A DNA stretch of 64,000 bases from an uncultured Saprospiraceae bacterium. GTDB lineage: Bacteria > Bacteroidota > Bacteroidia > Chitinophagales > Saprospiraceae. Position numbers and translations under genes: made by a program. The notes under the pieces were generated by a model. That model did no database searches and was not told where the DNA came from. It worked only from the letters and a program-made list of their open reading frames with translations. The stretch is from NCBI GenBank assembly GCA_937959115.1, contig CALGAW010000039.1:1-64000 (forward strand), given 5' to 3'. The stretch's first letter is position 1. Each line of letters starts with the position of its first letter. Shown one piece after another: positions 35,232 through 45,209 of this stretch.

Positions 35232-36857
35232 ATGGAAAAGTTGAAGAGTATCGAGGGACATGTTGTATATCGATACATTGACACCTTAAGAAAAAATGAG
35301 CTTAAAAGTTGCGAGGAATTCCTTGATTCTAAATGGAATTACAAGCAATTAGCAAATCCGAATTATAGTATTAAGTATACAAAAGCGCTTTTCATATTCT
35401 TGAGAGACAAGAAAAATGCTTATGCACGTTACCTATCTAAAAACCAAGGTCTAAACGTTTTCCAATTAAAAATCTATGAATACGAAGTCTTAAATAAGGT
35501 GTTTAATACAAATTATAGTGAGGAAAACATTACCCCAACAGACCAACGAAAGCTAAACAACCAGAAAACTGTATTAAAGAAAATGCTAGAACAGTTTCTC
35601 GTCATTAGCAGTACAGTGAGCCAAAATAAAAGAGTAGGTTTTATGAATATACTTTCCGAAAGTTTATATCGAAGGCTTGCTGGACGGAAGGATGAACTTG
35701 AGTATTTTGCTAAACTTAACTTTAAAATATTTAATAAAGTTGGGCAACAAGCTTCTAGTTCATGTGCGAGTCTCAAACTCAATAAGAGGAACCTGATTTC
35801 TAGCCAAAACTTCTATGAAATTATCATCAGTAATGAGGGAAGGTTTTCCCAACCGCTTCTTCAAGTAATGGAAGAAGAATTCCTGATCAACCTGATCCGC
35901 ACCTTGTGTACAACTAAGGCTAGTGCCTATATCCACAAGTTTACTTCTGTTGACCTTTCTGAATTCAGTTATTTAGACAAAATAGTGGCCAAAACACCAG
36001 AAACACTTGAAATTCAAATGTATTACAAATTGCTAAACCTATTAAGCAATCGCAACAAACCTGGTAATACGTATTTCGATTGCTTTAATTATTTTGTAAA
36101 CAACAGCTTTTACCAATTGGATAAAAGACAGTTTTTTGGATTTTTATTCGTCTATCTAAACCATAAAATATTAGTTGGGCATTCAATTTTTATTTCAGCT
36201 AGAATTCTCTTAATCAGGTATGTTATAGAAAGTGAGGTTATCCCATTCAGTTCGGCTCAATTCCTTCGACTTTTTCTGGTTATGGTGAGATACAGCCTAC
36301 AAGAACGGATAAACTCAAACTGGATCAACAACTTTATTTTAGAAATGCAAAATTCTTTGGAAACGTTGTTACCTGTCGATCAAAAGCAAACCCTCGATAA
36401 TATTATTGATGCCCACGCGTTCTTTGCAGAAGGGAACTTCGAAGCTGCTTATCTTTGTAAAACTAGAATCGAGAATTTTCTTGATAAAACGTCAAACGAA
36501 TATTTTGTTGTTCAAATCTTAGGCGTCAAAATCAATTATGAGATCGCAGACGAATTGTCTCATCAGGCATTTCTTTCTAGGCTCAATTTTCTAAATTCTG
36601 ATAAAAGTAGCAAACATCGACGTTCCAAAACAGTACTACAGGCCCACATTAATTTCTGCAAAGCAGCAAATAGATTGTTTACTCAAAAGTCAAAGGAGGA
36701 ATACAACTTAAAGGAAAAGTCATTAATAGCGATTCGCCAGTTAATTATGGAAAACCCGATTGAAGAACGATCATGGCTTATTGAAAAGCTAAATGAATTG
36801 TCCGCTCGAGCAAAAAGCAAAAATAATTTTTACTGTATACAATCAGTGTGCAAATGA
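35232..36857 (+). CDS. Hypothetical large helical protein
   Basis: 541 residues, soluble, predicted almost entirely helical, and rich in Lys, Asn and Leu. The N-terminus RYIDTLRKNELKSCEEFLDSKWNY and the run QKTVLKKMLEQFLVISSTVSQNK recall the ordering of the helical-repeat protein at 28008-29534: an N-terminal helical cap, then a helical bundle, then repeats. Similarity is too weak to claim homology. A TATATTTG box sits at 35111-35118 and would leave a 110-base leader. It ends in a perfect hairpin shared with the convergent gene. Function unknown. Confidence 0.7.
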   Translation: MEKLKSIEGHVVYRYIDTLRKNELKSCEEFLDSKWNYKQLANPNYSIKYTKALFIFLRDKKNAYARYLSKNQGLNVFQLKIYEYEVLNKVFNTNYSEENITPTDQRKLNNQKTVLKKMLEQFLVISSTVSQNKRVGFMNILSESLYRRLAGRKDELEYFAKLNFKIFNKVGQQASSSCASLKLNKRNLISSQNFYEIIISNEGRFSQPLLQVMEEEFLINLIRTLCTTKASAYIHKFTSVDLSEFSYLDKIVAKTPETLEIQMYYKLLNLLSNRNKPGNTYFDCFNYFVNNSFYQLDKRQFFGFLFVYLNHKILVGHSIFISARILLIRYVIESEVIPFSSAQFLRLFLVMVRYSLQERINSNWINNFILEMQNSLETLLPVDQKQTLDNIIDAHAFFAEGNFEAAYLCKTRIENFLDKTSNEYFVVQILGVKINYEIADELSHQAFLSRLNFLNSDKSSKHRRSKTVLQAHINFCKAANRLFTQKSKEEYNLKEKSLIAIRQLIMENPIEERSWLIEKLNELSARAKSKNNFYCIQSVCK

Positions 36858-36906
36858 GAATGCGTCACAAAAGCAACTTAAGGAATTCGAGATTAGCTAT
36901 TATAAA

Positions 36907-36941
36907 AAAGAAAATCTGAAAGATACCTTCAGATTTTCTTT
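36907..36941. terminator. Bidirectional intrinsic terminator between convergent genes
   Basis: AAAGAAAATCTGAA (36907-36920), 7-base loop, TTCAGATTTTCTTT (36928-36941): a perfect 14-bp stem. It lies between the stops of the plus-strand 541-residue gene and the minus-strand secreted-protein gene. Each strand supplies a T-rich 3' side. Confidence 0.85.
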
Positions 36942-36979
36942 CTTTGATTCGAACTCGAAAGCTCAACTAAACAAATAAA

Positions 36980-37363
36980 TTATAACGACCCAGTATAAAG
37001 GCATCCTCCATAAGTGTAGGTAAAATGAAGGGATTTGCCCGTCAAGCTGCTTACAATAACACCTCCATTCGTAAAGCTACCAACAACGATTACCTCACCA
37101 TCCCAAGAGTTGCCATTTGGCATTAGAGGAGTAGAAACCAAGGTTTGGTTTGTAGAAGCAGAGGTAATTGTTAACAACCCCAAGCCTGGACTCGGGCAAT
37201 TCCCATTTGTTGAATTAAGCGTGACAGAGTGCACAGTACCGTTAACACTAACCGCAATAGTAACGGAATGGTCAACATCGAAGTCAAAGGTAGAAGCAGT
37301 AGTGAAATTTGTAGGGAATGCTACTGCAACAAGCATTAGGAAAGAGAATAGTAAATTTTTCAT
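36980..37363 (-). CDS. Small secreted beta-rich protein
   Basis: 127 residues with a signal peptide (KNLLFSFLMLVAVAFPTNFTTA) and a mature domain of about 100 residues made of beta-strands. The mature part has two cysteines (NGNCPSP and YGGCLYTG) that could form one disulphide. Thr and Ser are abundant (TITSASTNQTLVS). No lipobox or sorting tail is present. Function unknown; a small secreted or periplasmic binding protein is possible. It shares the terminator at 36907-36941 with the convergent gene. Confidence 0.65.
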   Translation of the reverse strand: MKNLLFSFLMLVAVAFPTNFTTASTFDFDVDHSVTIAVSVNGTVHSVTLNSTNGNCPSPGLGLLTITSASTNQTLVSTPLMPNGNSWDGEVIVVGSFTNGGVIVSSLTGKSLHFTYTYGGCLYTGSL

Positions 37364-37900
37364 AATCCAAAGGATTTAAGCGTTAAAAAAATGTGTAAAT
37401 CCCTGATATATAGTTGGTCTTTGTTCGTCTTATAACTAAGTTTTTATATAAAAATAAAAATAGTTAAATTAGCATGTATTTCGAAAACCACTATACCAAG
37501 GAGGTTTTGCTCACAGAGCCAATTAGTTGCTGCTAATTGGTTCTTTATATTGAACAAGTAAAAATCGTAGTTGTACTAAATAGCATGACTTAAGCGGGAA
37601 GGGCTAAGGACATTGATTCCTAGGGGTTTCTTACATTATAAGTCAATTGGGGGAATCGTCATTTTTTTCATATTAATATTTTTGAGGTTTAATTATCTGC
37701 ATATTATCAATTATTTTTAATAAACCCAAATTTTACATGCGATTTTTCCACAGTTTAGCTCTATTCATTATAATAATTGCAATTAGTCGAAAATTCAAAA
37801 TTGAATTTTGTGTTTTTACTTCACATTAATGTTATAACAAGAATACTCCTAAGTTGTTTTAAAATTGTAGACTTCTGGCCTACATACGCAGTAAGAAATG
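37364..37900. other. Intergenic region with one hairpin
   Basis: Upstream region of the small secreted protein gene and downstream region of the coiled-coil lipoprotein gene, both on the minus strand. A near-perfect 11-bp hairpin lies at 37516-37543 (GAGCCAATTAG/CTAATTGGTTC, one wobble, loop TTGCTG), followed on the plus strand by TTTATATT. Whether it is a terminator is unclear, because no plus-strand gene precedes it. Nothing else seen. Confidence 0.45.
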
Positions 37901-38824
37901 CTATTTCAATACGATAATCACATCTCGGGTTTGCCAGAATGATGCTATATTTTTTACTTTTAGTTTATTGCCATCAATTTTGTAGGAATTAGAAGGACGT
38001 TCAGGTAAAACGGTTAGGATATCGCCCTTAGTTTCTATCTCCGTTTGATTATAAAAATCAATCGGATAATCATTTTTCAACTTAGATTGGTAATTAGGCG
38101 TAGCTTTCAATCCCACTTTTTTCACGATTCCTGATTTTCTCAATGCTTTCCTTGTGCCCGCTACATAATATGCACGCGCACAGTCTGCGATCACTTTATC
38201 CTTCTTTTTTAGTTCCTTAAGATTGCTCTCCAGTGTTTGATTTATTTTCACTAGATCCACATTTTTTAATTCCAATGCTTGCTTTTGTTGTGCTACAATA
38301 CCGTATTGCTCTGCCAATTGATCCTTGGTGAATTCCAGCTTTGCTTGTATCTGATTGATGGTTACTTCATAATTTTTGATTTCCTCGTCCTTCTTTTTCA
38401 GCTTTTGTTCGTATTGCCGAATTATTTTATCCAGTACTGGATCATCCGAAGAGTCCATGTTGTTCAACTTTTTTTGCAGGGCATTGGCTTTTTTCTGAGC
38501 GGCTACATTCTTATCCTTCAATCCTTTTATTTTTGCTAGGATCAACTCGCGCTGAAGTTCCTTTCCGCTTAAATCTCCAATTAGGTTTTCCATGTCTCGT
38601 TCTCGAGTATCAATCTCCATCAGTGTGAGATCTATATCATTCAAGGTTTCAATTACCTCGTTGTATTCTGTTTTAATCAAATCTTTTTCACTTTCAAACT
38701 CAGATCGCTCATCTTCAAGCATGGCAATTTTGTCAAGTGCTTCCTTGTAAGCTGCATCATTGTTACAAGCAGATAGACTTATTAATAGTAGTCCTGTCAA
38801 CAAAAAGGAAAGGTACTTTATCAT
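37901..38824 (-). CDS. Coiled-coil lipoprotein
   Basis: The lipoprotein signal ends LSAC (Cys20). Residues 25-215 form a long, nearly unbroken coiled coil (for example KIAMLEDERSEFESEKDLIKTEYNEVIETL). A globular end of about 90 residues follows, with CARAYYVAGTRKALRKSGIVKK and short strands. This layout is common in Bacteroidota; some relatives are named as Cbp1-like adhesins, but I cannot confirm that here. It is preceded after 10 bases by another lipoprotein gene in the same direction, so the two form an operon and may act together at the envelope. Confidence 0.78.
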   Translation of the reverse strand: MIKYLSFLLTGLLLISLSACNNDAAYKEALDKIAMLEDERSEFESEKDLIKTEYNEVIETLNDIDLTLMEIDTRERDMENLIGDLSGKELQRELILAKIKGLKDKNVAAQKKANALQKKLNNMDSSDDPVLDKIIRQYEQKLKKKDEEIKNYEVTINQIQAKLEFTKDQLAEQYGIVAQQKQALELKNVDLVKINQTLESNLKELKKKDKVIADCARAYYVAGTRKALRKSGIVKKVGLKATPNYQSKLKNDYPIDFYNQTEIETKGDILTVLPERPSNSYKIDGNKLKVKNIASFWQTRDVIIVLK

Positions 38825-38834
38825 AATTTTGGTT

Positions 38835-39377
38835 TTAATCCAATACCCAATATTGGTCTAAATCTATGGATTCAAGAATCGTTTTATCAGCTCGGGCATA
38901 AATTTTCCCATCACTTATCATCAATCTTGTTCCGTCATTAATTTCAATGAATTGAATCGTATTATCTGTCGGGTCTATTGTTCCGTTTAAAACTCTTCCT
39001 AGAGCGCCTAGATTGACCATAGCTCTAAAATACATAGCATCCTCACGTTCATCTATTACTTCAAAACGAAGGGATAATACCTGTTTATCTCCACTGCGGT
39101 TAATATAGCCAGTAAACCTTCTGGATAATAGCGTTTCTCTATCGATCGTACCTAAATCAAGTGAGTCAAATCGTTCTTCCGCTTCATCCATATAGCTACC
39201 ATTCGGAAATTGATCTCCGTAGGCCAAATAGTGATATTCTGTATTCTTTTTAGTTGCTCGACTCCACATCAACTTTTCCTCAGCCGAGATCGATTCGTTT
39301 GAGTTACCAGTTGACTTGCATCCAAGGAGCAGAAGACTAGCGAATAGCAGGGTTATGAAATAGTATATCACGTTCAT
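38835..39377 (-). CDS. Lipoprotein of unknown function
   Basis: I start it at the ATG at 39377, which gives a good lipoprotein signal (FASLLLLGC, Cys20); an ATG 14 codons upstream would bury it. The 180-residue mature protein has alternating strands: LSLRFEVIDEREDAMYFRAMVNLGALGRVLNGTI and TIQFIEINDGTRLMISDGKIYA, which look like a small beta-barrel or lipocalin-like fold. It is the first gene of a two-gene operon with the coiled-coil lipoprotein. No family name recognised. Confidence 0.7.
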   Translation of the reverse strand: MNVIYYFITLLFASLLLLGCKSTGNSNESISAEEKLMWSRATKKNTEYHYLAYGDQFPNGSYMDEAEERFDSLDLGTIDRETLLSRRFTGYINRSGDKQVLSLRFEVIDEREDAMYFRAMVNLGALGRVLNGTIDPTDNTIQFIEINDGTRLMISDGKIYARADKTILESIDLDQYWVLD

Positions 39378-39646
39378 AGCAGCGAATTTATAAATATAAT
39401 TCCAATGAAGCTTCGGCAAGGCGTACTTTTTAACCTTTTTTTAAATAAAAACAACAAATAATTAAGGCTTTTACTGTGTTTCGATCAACAATGAATTGAT
39501 AATGAGCCCTGTTTTAAATGACTATTAATGATTAACTATCAATGTTTAATGTTTAATTAAAATCATGCTGTAAATGCATAAAGCCGATAATTTTACTGTT
39601 CCCTGAGTGAAAAATCGGTTACCAATCAGAAAGTCATTCTAATTTC

Positions 39647-40951
39647 TCACCTAAGAAAATTTACATACACATTTGCAATTGCGGGACTTCCTTTTTTACG
39701 AATTGCTTTTAGTAAATAAAGTCCTTCTTTATACTCGCTAAAATCGATTGACTTTGTTTTTTTATTGAAAGTGTCTAATACTTGTTCTCTGCTGTCATAA
39801 ACCACATATTCCTTTACTTTTCGCTTGCCAAATGTTGGTCTAAAGGCAAGAGATTTTCCTTGTGTATTACACCTCATTTCACTTGATTCAGCCGTCACCC
39901 ATTTGTTTTCAGCAATGAGCGCATCTAATTTTGTAAGGATGTCATCTGCTACACAAGCATCAGGAATTCCGTAGCCATATCCGCCCGTTATATCAGGGGT
40001 CGCGTATCGGTCACCACTTTGCCGAATGGCGGCTATGATTTCGAGGTTTGTCCGATCGGGGTGTGCTTGTTTTAAACAGGCAGCTAGACCAGCAATGGCA
40101 GGTGCAGCATACGAAGTCCCGTTTCCGCTGCCAACTAGGTTTTGCTTTTTATAGATGCTCGTATTCCACCCTACCGCCAACGCATCAGGCTTGATTCTTC
40201 CATCAGGTGTAGGACCAAAGCCAGAAAACGGTGCTTTTTCTCCTTTGCTATTTACTGCGCCAACGGTAAGCACAGAAAACGCATCGCCAGGAGCCGCGAG
40301 ATAGCGCCACTTACTGTCACCAAAATTCCCTTGTAAAGCAACCACTAATACACCAAGATCAGAAGCATACTCCGCCGCTTTAGTAATTATCGTTGTGCGC
40401 CCATTCAAGTCCTTGTAAGAGTAATTGTACTCTCCTTCATCAAATTCATTGTATTGTAAGGAGCTTGTGATTATATCTGCGCCGTTTTCTACTGCCCAGT
40501 CGACTGCTTTGCGCCAGTTATGTTCTTCAACGTGTTTCTCGGTGCGGTTGTCCTCTGTATGTGCTAGGAGGATGTTCGCATCATAAGCGGTTCCAACAAA
40601 TAATCCATAGATGTATCCGTGTGTGACGGAAGCGGTTTCAAAACCATGTGTCCCAACGTTGTCTTCGTCGATGTCTTCCTTGTCAAATACAAAATCATAT
40701 TCACCGAGCATCAAGCCATTTTTCCTTGCATACTCAAAGGCTCTCGACTTGTTTATCTTATCAAATCCATCATCAAAATGCGCGATGGTTACTCCTTTTC
40801 CAGTAAAACCACGATCGTGTAGGCAATCCATGTTTAAAATACGGATCTGTGGACCTGTTTTCCCGTATTTATCTTTCACTCGAATTGTTTCTTCTTGAGC
40901 TTGAAGCGCAATTATTCCAAATACTAAGATTAGAAGCAGCCAGTTTTTCAT
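39647..40951 (-). CDS. Secreted subtilisin-like serine protease (family S8)
   Basis: The signal peptide ends ALQAQ (residue 19). The catalytic triad is complete: Asp60 (IAHFDDG; the family usually has DTG or DSG), His102 (VGTHGFE) and Ser280 (GNGTSYAAP). The oxyanion Asn209 (LQGNFG) is also present. The last 80 residues (from about 350) form a beta-rich domain ending DFSEYKEGLYLLKAI...VYVNFLR. This looks like a type A sorting-tail relative but lacks the YPNP entry. 434 residues. It probably degrades protein outside the cell. Confidence 0.9.
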   Translation of the reverse strand: MKNWLLLILVFGIIALQAQEETIRVKDKYGKTGPQIRILNMDCLHDRGFTGKGVTIAHFDDGFDKINKSRAFEYARKNGLMLGEYDFVFDKEDIDEDNVGTHGFETASVTHGYIYGLFVGTAYDANILLAHTEDNRTEKHVEEHNWRKAVDWAVENGADIITSSLQYNEFDEGEYNYSYKDLNGRTTIITKAAEYASDLGVLVVALQGNFGDSKWRYLAAPGDAFSVLTVGAVNSKGEKAPFSGFGPTPDGRIKPDALAVGWNTSIYKKQNLVGSGNGTSYAAPAIAGLAACLKQAHPDRTNLEIIAAIRQSGDRYATPDITGGYGYGIPDACVADDILTKLDALIAENKWVTAESSEMRCNTQGKSLAFRPTFGKRKVKEYVVYDSREQVLDTFNKKTKSIDFSEYKEGLYLLKAIRKKGSPAIANVYVNFLR

Positions 40952-41054
40952 AGTAGATAAATTTTAAATTCTTGTTCCCAATTCTTATTTTCTAATCAGA
41001 TTGTGTTGAAGCACATTCATCTGTTCATTAAACATTAACGGAATAAATTCCTAA

Positions 41055-41693
41055 TTACTCATTATCCCTTTGCTGCTTCTCATGCACCGCTTCACAAATA
41101 TAAAGGAGTGCCTTTTGTATTTCGTCCCAGCCACCTTGAGACAATTCAGTGCCATCAAGCATTTTATTGTACTTTGAAATGGCCAAATTATCAATTGAAC
41201 TGTTGATGATGGTGAGGAGCGCCATGATGTTATAATCCTCAATACCTGACCAGAATTGGCCGAATTTTTCAAATCGCTTCCCTCGTTCTGTTTGCAAGAA
41301 TTCGGTGATGGTGTTTGATTCAATGGTTTGCCAACGAAGAATTTCCTGTAACCCTTTGTTGCTCTGGATGTTTTCGATTGCTGAATCAACCGTTCGTTTT
41401 GCCAATTCTAATCTAAAATCGTATAATTTCTCCTTGTTATTCTGTACAGCATTGAATTCATCTGCTAGAAAACTCAGTTCATCTTCTCGGATGACTGGAG
41501 AGCTACTAGGGTTGTTTTTGTATTCTTTTAATAATCCTTCCAAACCACCATAATAGCGATAAATCAATACCTTGGAGACACCTGCTTTACGAGCAATAGA
41601 ATTGATACCAACACTTTGAAAGCCTTTATTTTCTAGAATATCGACTAGCGCATCGTAAATTTTCGCCTTTGTGGTTTCCTTATTCTTTTTCAT
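41055..41693 (-). CDS. TetR-family transcriptional regulator
   Basis: I place the start at the ATG at 41693 (212 residues); upstream in-frame sequence would overlap the ABC permease gene. The N-terminal DNA-binding domain has the TetR pattern: KIYDALVDILENKGFQSVGINSIARKAGVSKVLIYRYYGG (about 11-50), with the recognition helix VSKVLIYRYY. The C-terminal ligand-binding helices are divergent. It lies 11 bases downstream of an ABC exporter operon in the same direction, so it probably regulates that exporter. Confidence 0.9.
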   Translation of the reverse strand: MKKNKETTKAKIYDALVDILENKGFQSVGINSIARKAGVSKVLIYRYYGGLEGLLKEYKNNPSSSPVIREDELSFLADEFNAVQNNKEKLYDFRLELAKRTVDSAIENIQSNKGLQEILRWQTIESNTITEFLQTERGKRFEKFGQFWSGIEDYNIMALLTIINSSIDNLAISKYNKMLDGTELSQGGWDEIQKALLYICEAVHEKQQRDNE

Positions 41694-41704
41694 AAAACAA
41701 TACG

Positions 41705-43033
41705 TTACTCCGTATAAAACATCCACTTGACAATCTCTTTCGGGGTTGCTTTTTTACCGTACATCAATATTCCTACTCGATAAATTTTGGCAGAAAGCCA
41801 CACAAAAAACAAGGAGGTAATAACCAAGATAACTAAGGACAAAGCGATTTCCCACCATGCAGGATTAAACGCTAGACGTGCAGGCATGAGTATCGGTGAG
41901 AAAAACGGAACAAGCGATGACCAGAAGGCCAAACTACTATTCGGATTTCGTATTGCAGCAATCATCAACAAAAAACCAATAACAAGTAACATTGAAACTG
42001 GAACTGTTAGTGATTGCGCTTCAGCAACGTCGTCGCCAACCGCAGAACCTAAGGCAGCAAAAATGGATGAATAAAGGAAGTAGCCTCCTAAGAAAAACAA
42101 GATGGAAGTCGGGATAATTGCCCACCAGTTCATCTCTCTCATTTCTTCTAGTGCTTTCAAGATATACTCCTGAGTCGATTCCTGATCAAAGTCTCCTCCC
42201 ATACCACCTAAGTCTTCGAGTGAACTAGGATCGACGGCGCCTTGTAAGAAAAAGGAAGCCGCCATGACAATACCCGGAATCAATATCGCCCAAATACCTA
42301 ATTGTGTCAATCCGACCATCCCAACACCAATGATTTTACCTAGCATCAGCTGAAACGGCTTGACGGAAGAGATGATCACTTCTACAATTCGGTTGGTCTT
42401 TTCCTCCATCACGCTACGCATTACCATAGAACCATAGATCATCACAACAAAGAACATGATATACCCGATTAGCATACCAATAAAGGTAGCGATTTCAGCA
42501 CTGAAGGACTTTTCATCCTCTTCTCCAGTGGTAGTACGTTGCTTCATTTCTACACTGGTCTCAAAGCCATCGAGGACTTTTCTGTCGTACCCAGATTTTG
42601 TAATCCGCAATTCTTCCACCCGTTTTCCGACGACTTTTTCAATGTAGGCTTTAGAAACCATCCCGAGCTTATCATCTGAGTAATATTCTACCTTAATATC
42701 CTTTCTAACGGATTGACTTAATTTTTCTGGAAGGTACAAAACACCATTATAGTTTAGGTCCAGATACTTTTCCTTTAGTTCGTCTAAGGATTCGTTTCGA
42801 ACAAAGAACTTTACGGTCTTATTGTCTTTGAGTGCTTTGGTGGTTCCCTTTACCAATCCTGCATCATCTACCACTGCAATTCTGTTGCTTTCACTCTCAT
42901 AACCAATGATATAGAGCTCTGCAGCAAGAAAAAGTGCAAGTGCCAAAGGAGTGCCCAGCGTTGCTAGGATAAACGTCTTCTTTGTAACACGGGTAAGATA
43001 TTCCCTTTTTATAATTAGCCAAAGTTTATTCAT
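41705..43033 (-). CDS. ABC-2 type exporter permease (NatB-like)
   Basis: Membrane half of an ABC exporter, 442 residues from the ATG at 43033 (a GTG just upstream is possible). It has one N-terminal transmembrane helix (TFILATLGTPLALALFLAAELYIIG) and a large extracytoplasmic region (about 45-185). Five or six further helices follow, including IATFIGMLIGYIMFFVVMIYG and ILFFLGGYFLYSSIFAALGSAVG. This is the ABC2_membrane_3/NatB arrangement. Its start overlaps the ATPase gene by 8 bases, so the two subunits are co-translated. The transported substrate is unknown. Confidence 0.9.
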   Translation of the reverse strand: MNKLWLIIKREYLTRVTKKTFILATLGTPLALALFLAAELYIIGYESESNRIAVVDDAGLVKGTTKALKDNKTVKFFVRNESLDELKEKYLDLNYNGVLYLPEKLSQSVRKDIKVEYYSDDKLGMVSKAYIEKVVGKRVEELRITKSGYDRKVLDGFETSVEMKQRTTTGEEDEKSFSAEIATFIGMLIGYIMFFVVMIYGSMVMRSVMEEKTNRIVEVIISSVKPFQLMLGKIIGVGMVGLTQLGIWAILIPGIVMAASFFLQGAVDPSSLEDLGGMGGDFDQESTQEYILKALEEMREMNWWAIIPTSILFFLGGYFLYSSIFAALGSAVGDDVAEAQSLTVPVSMLLVIGFLLMIAAIRNPNSSLAFWSSLVPFFSPILMPARLAFNPAWWEIALSLVILVITSLFFVWLSAKIYRVGILMYGKKATPKEIVKWMFYTE

Positions 43034-43928
43034 CACTATGTCCTACTTGTTTTATAAAAATATCATTCAACGTTGGTAACACTTCATTAAAGGAAGTGAC
43101 ATGTACATTATTTTGAATCAAGGCCGCCAACAGCTGATTAGAGTCTTCATCTGGAGATACTTTGATCAACAATTCGTTCTCAGAAGATGATTCTAGTTTA
43201 AATTGATCGCCGATATGATTGGGCAATGTGCCTTCGTAGTCAATTCGATACAAGTTTTCCTTGTTATCTAGTTTCACTTGTTTCATATTACCATCGAGCA
43301 CCTTTTTCCCTTTATTAATCAGAACGATATGCTCACAAATCTCTTCAACTTGTTCCATTCTATGCGTTGAAAAGATGATACTTGTTCCTTCTTGGTTCAG
43401 CTGGTAGATTTCATCTTTGATCAAGTTTGCATTGATGGGATCAAGTCCAGAAAACGGTTCATCTAAAATCAACAGTTTAGGTCGGTGGATGATTGTGGAA
43501 ATAAACTGAATTTTCTGTTGCATTCCTTTAGAAAGCTCTTCAATTCGCTTGTCCCACCAGGAAGCTACGTCAAACTTATCTAACCAATCACTAATTTCCT
43601 TCTTCGCATCTCTCTTAGACAATCCTTTCAATTGAGCAAGATACATCAACTGTTCTCCTACTTTCATTTTTTTGTAAAGCCCACGCTCTTCAGGCATATA
43701 GCCAATTTTTGATGGCGTAGAGCTGTTTATCTTTTCCCCATTGAGCAATACAGTACCGCGATCTGCTCGGGTGATCGTAGTGATGATCCGAATCAATGAC
43801 GTTTTCCCAGCACCATTTGGCCCTAACAAGCCATAAATAGTACCCTGAGGAACCGTAAAGCTCACATTGTCAACAGCAGTATGGTTTTCATATCGCTTTA
43901 CAACATCTATAAGTTCTAGTACATTCAT
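43026..43928 (-). CDS. ABC transporter ATP-binding protein (NatA-like)
   Basis: ATPase partner of the permease. Walker A GPNGAGKT is at 36-43, signature LSKGMQQK at 132-139, and Walker B LLILDEP at 152-158, with catalytic Glu157. The switch is in STHRMEQ. The C-terminal 80 residues resemble the DUF4162 tail common in NatA-like subunits. 300 residues. First gene of a three-gene operon: ATPase, permease, TetR. Confidence 0.95.
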   Translation of the reverse strand: MNVLELIDVVKRYENHTAVDNVSFTVPQGTIYGLLGPNGAGKTSLIRIITTITRADRGTVLLNGEKINSSTPSKIGYMPEERGLYKKMKVGEQLMYLAQLKGLSKRDAKKEISDWLDKFDVASWWDKRIEELSKGMQQKIQFISTIIHRPKLLILDEPFSGLDPINANLIKDEIYQLNQEGTSIIFSTHRMEQVEEICEHIVLINKGKKVLDGNMKQVKLDNKENLYRIDYEGTLPNHIGDQFKLESSSENELLIKVSPDEDSNQLLAALIQNNVHVTSFNEVLPTLNDIFIKQVGHSDE

Positions 43929-44087
43929 AGGTTCTTAATTACAGGCTGCTAAATACAAATTTTATTGGAAATAGTTCTATTTTTTCTATGAAAAGGCAGG
44001 AAAATTGGATGGACGTTCTAGTCATCTCGTCTTTCTATTGTTTATTGTAGGATCTCAACAAGTGATACATTGACTCGTTTCTTTAGT

Positions 44088-44864
44088 TTATTTCTTGCCA
44101 CCAAACAACTGCATGGCGTTCTCAGTCGTGACTCGACAGACTTCCTCCATTGGAATATCCATGTATTGTGCCACCCGAGCTCCAATGTCAGGGATGTAGC
44201 TACTTTCATTGCGCTTTCCGCGATAAGGAGCAGGAGCCAAATAGGGAGCATCCGTCTCTAGTACTAAGCTCTTTAAAGGAATATGTGGCAACAGTTCATC
44301 CAACTTTGCCTTTTTGAAGGTGACTACCCCACCGATTCCCATCAAAAAACCGAGTTCCTGAATCCGGTTGGCTTGGTCTACGGTACCGCCAAAACAATGG
44401 AAGATACCGCGTAGTTTCTCATGGCGTTCCTCGGTTACAATTTCTATTATTTCTTCTAGGGAATCTCTAGCATGGATGACGATCGGCCGATCCAGCTCAA
44501 TGGCCCAGTGAATCTGTTGGCGGAAGGCGGTTTTCTGTTGTTCGAAAAAGGTTTTGTCCCAGTATAAATCTAGACCAATCTCTCCTACTGCACAGAAGGG
44601 ACGTTTGTCGAGCCATGACTTGACAACTGCCAGTTCTTCCTCGTAGTTTTCTTTTACTGAGCAGGGATGGAGACCCATCATCGCAAAACAGTGTTCTGGG
44701 TAGTCTGCTTCTAGCTTCAGCATGCCCTCGATTGACGACTGATCGATGTTTGGCAAGTAAAACCGATTCACACCACTGTCAATGGCACGTTTTAGCATGG
44801 CATCTCTGTCCTCATCAAACTGTTGCGCGTATAAGTGTGCATGTGTGTCTATCCAACCTTCCAT
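44088..44864 (-). CDS. TatD-family metal-dependent hydrolase (DNase)
   Basis: TIM-barrel nuclease of 258 residues. Metal ligands fit the family: His8 and His10 (DTHAHLY), Glu95 (VGEIGLDLYWD), His131 (VIHARDS), His156 (GIFHCFGG) and Asp205 (LETDAPYLAP). TatD enzymes act as 3'-5' exonucleases or AP endonucleases in DNA repair. Normal length and complete motifs. Transcribed alone; about 160 bases separate it from the exporter operon downstream. Confidence 0.95.
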   Translation of the reverse strand: MEGWIDTHAHLYAQQFDEDRDAMLKRAIDSGVNRFYLPNIDQSSIEGMLKLEADYPEHCFAMMGLHPCSVKENYEEELAVVKSWLDKRPFCAVGEIGLDLYWDKTFFEQQKTAFRQQIHWAIELDRPIVIHARDSLEEIIEIVTEERHEKLRGIFHCFGGTVDQANRIQELGFLMGIGGVVTFKKAKLDELLPHIPLKSLVLETDAPYLAPAPYRGKRNESSYIPDIGARVAQYMDIPMEEVCRVTTENAMQLFGGKK

Positions 44865-45165
44865 GTGTCTTGTTTTTAGGTTGCGAAGGTAAGGGTTTTG
44901 CTGAATACTTTCAATGGAAAAACTGATTCTGGGTTAGTTTGTTTGTTAACAGTGCATATTCGTCTACCATCCTGTTCTAATTGATTGTGTAATTGCATTT
45001 ACACTAGAACATCCCTAACGATACGTAAACCCACAAAATGATATGATATTTGTTTTGGCAATCAATTATTTTTGATTCGATATTGATACGATAATTCCTA
45101 GGCCAGATAATGCCCAGGTCAGTTTGTATATTCGCTATCTTACTTGTTTTAATGATATACCCAGA
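44865..45165. other. Intergenic region upstream of tatD-like gene
   Basis: Holds the presumed promoter of the TatD gene. AT-rich in its second half. ORFs seen here are unsupported. The terminator of the phosphoesterase gene follows at 45166. Confidence 0.4.
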
Positions 45166-45209
45166 CAAAAAAACCGCTAAACGCATTCCCTTTGACTGCA
45201 GTTTAGCGG
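45166..45209 (-). terminator. Intrinsic terminator of the large phosphoesterase gene
   Basis: Read on the minus strand: CCGCTAAAC, an 18-base loop, GTTTAGCGG, then a T-run (the A-tract at 45166-45173). It lies about 70 bases after the stop of the gene at 45278-49357. Confidence 0.85.

Noticed and set aside
36793-36978. 61-codon plus-strand ORF after the 541-residue gene
   Set aside because: Overlaps the end of that gene and runs through the terminator hairpin.
41051-41389. 112-codon ORF overlapping the TetR gene
   Set aside because: Same strand but different frame, fully inside the TetR gene, which has clear helix-turn-helix conservation.
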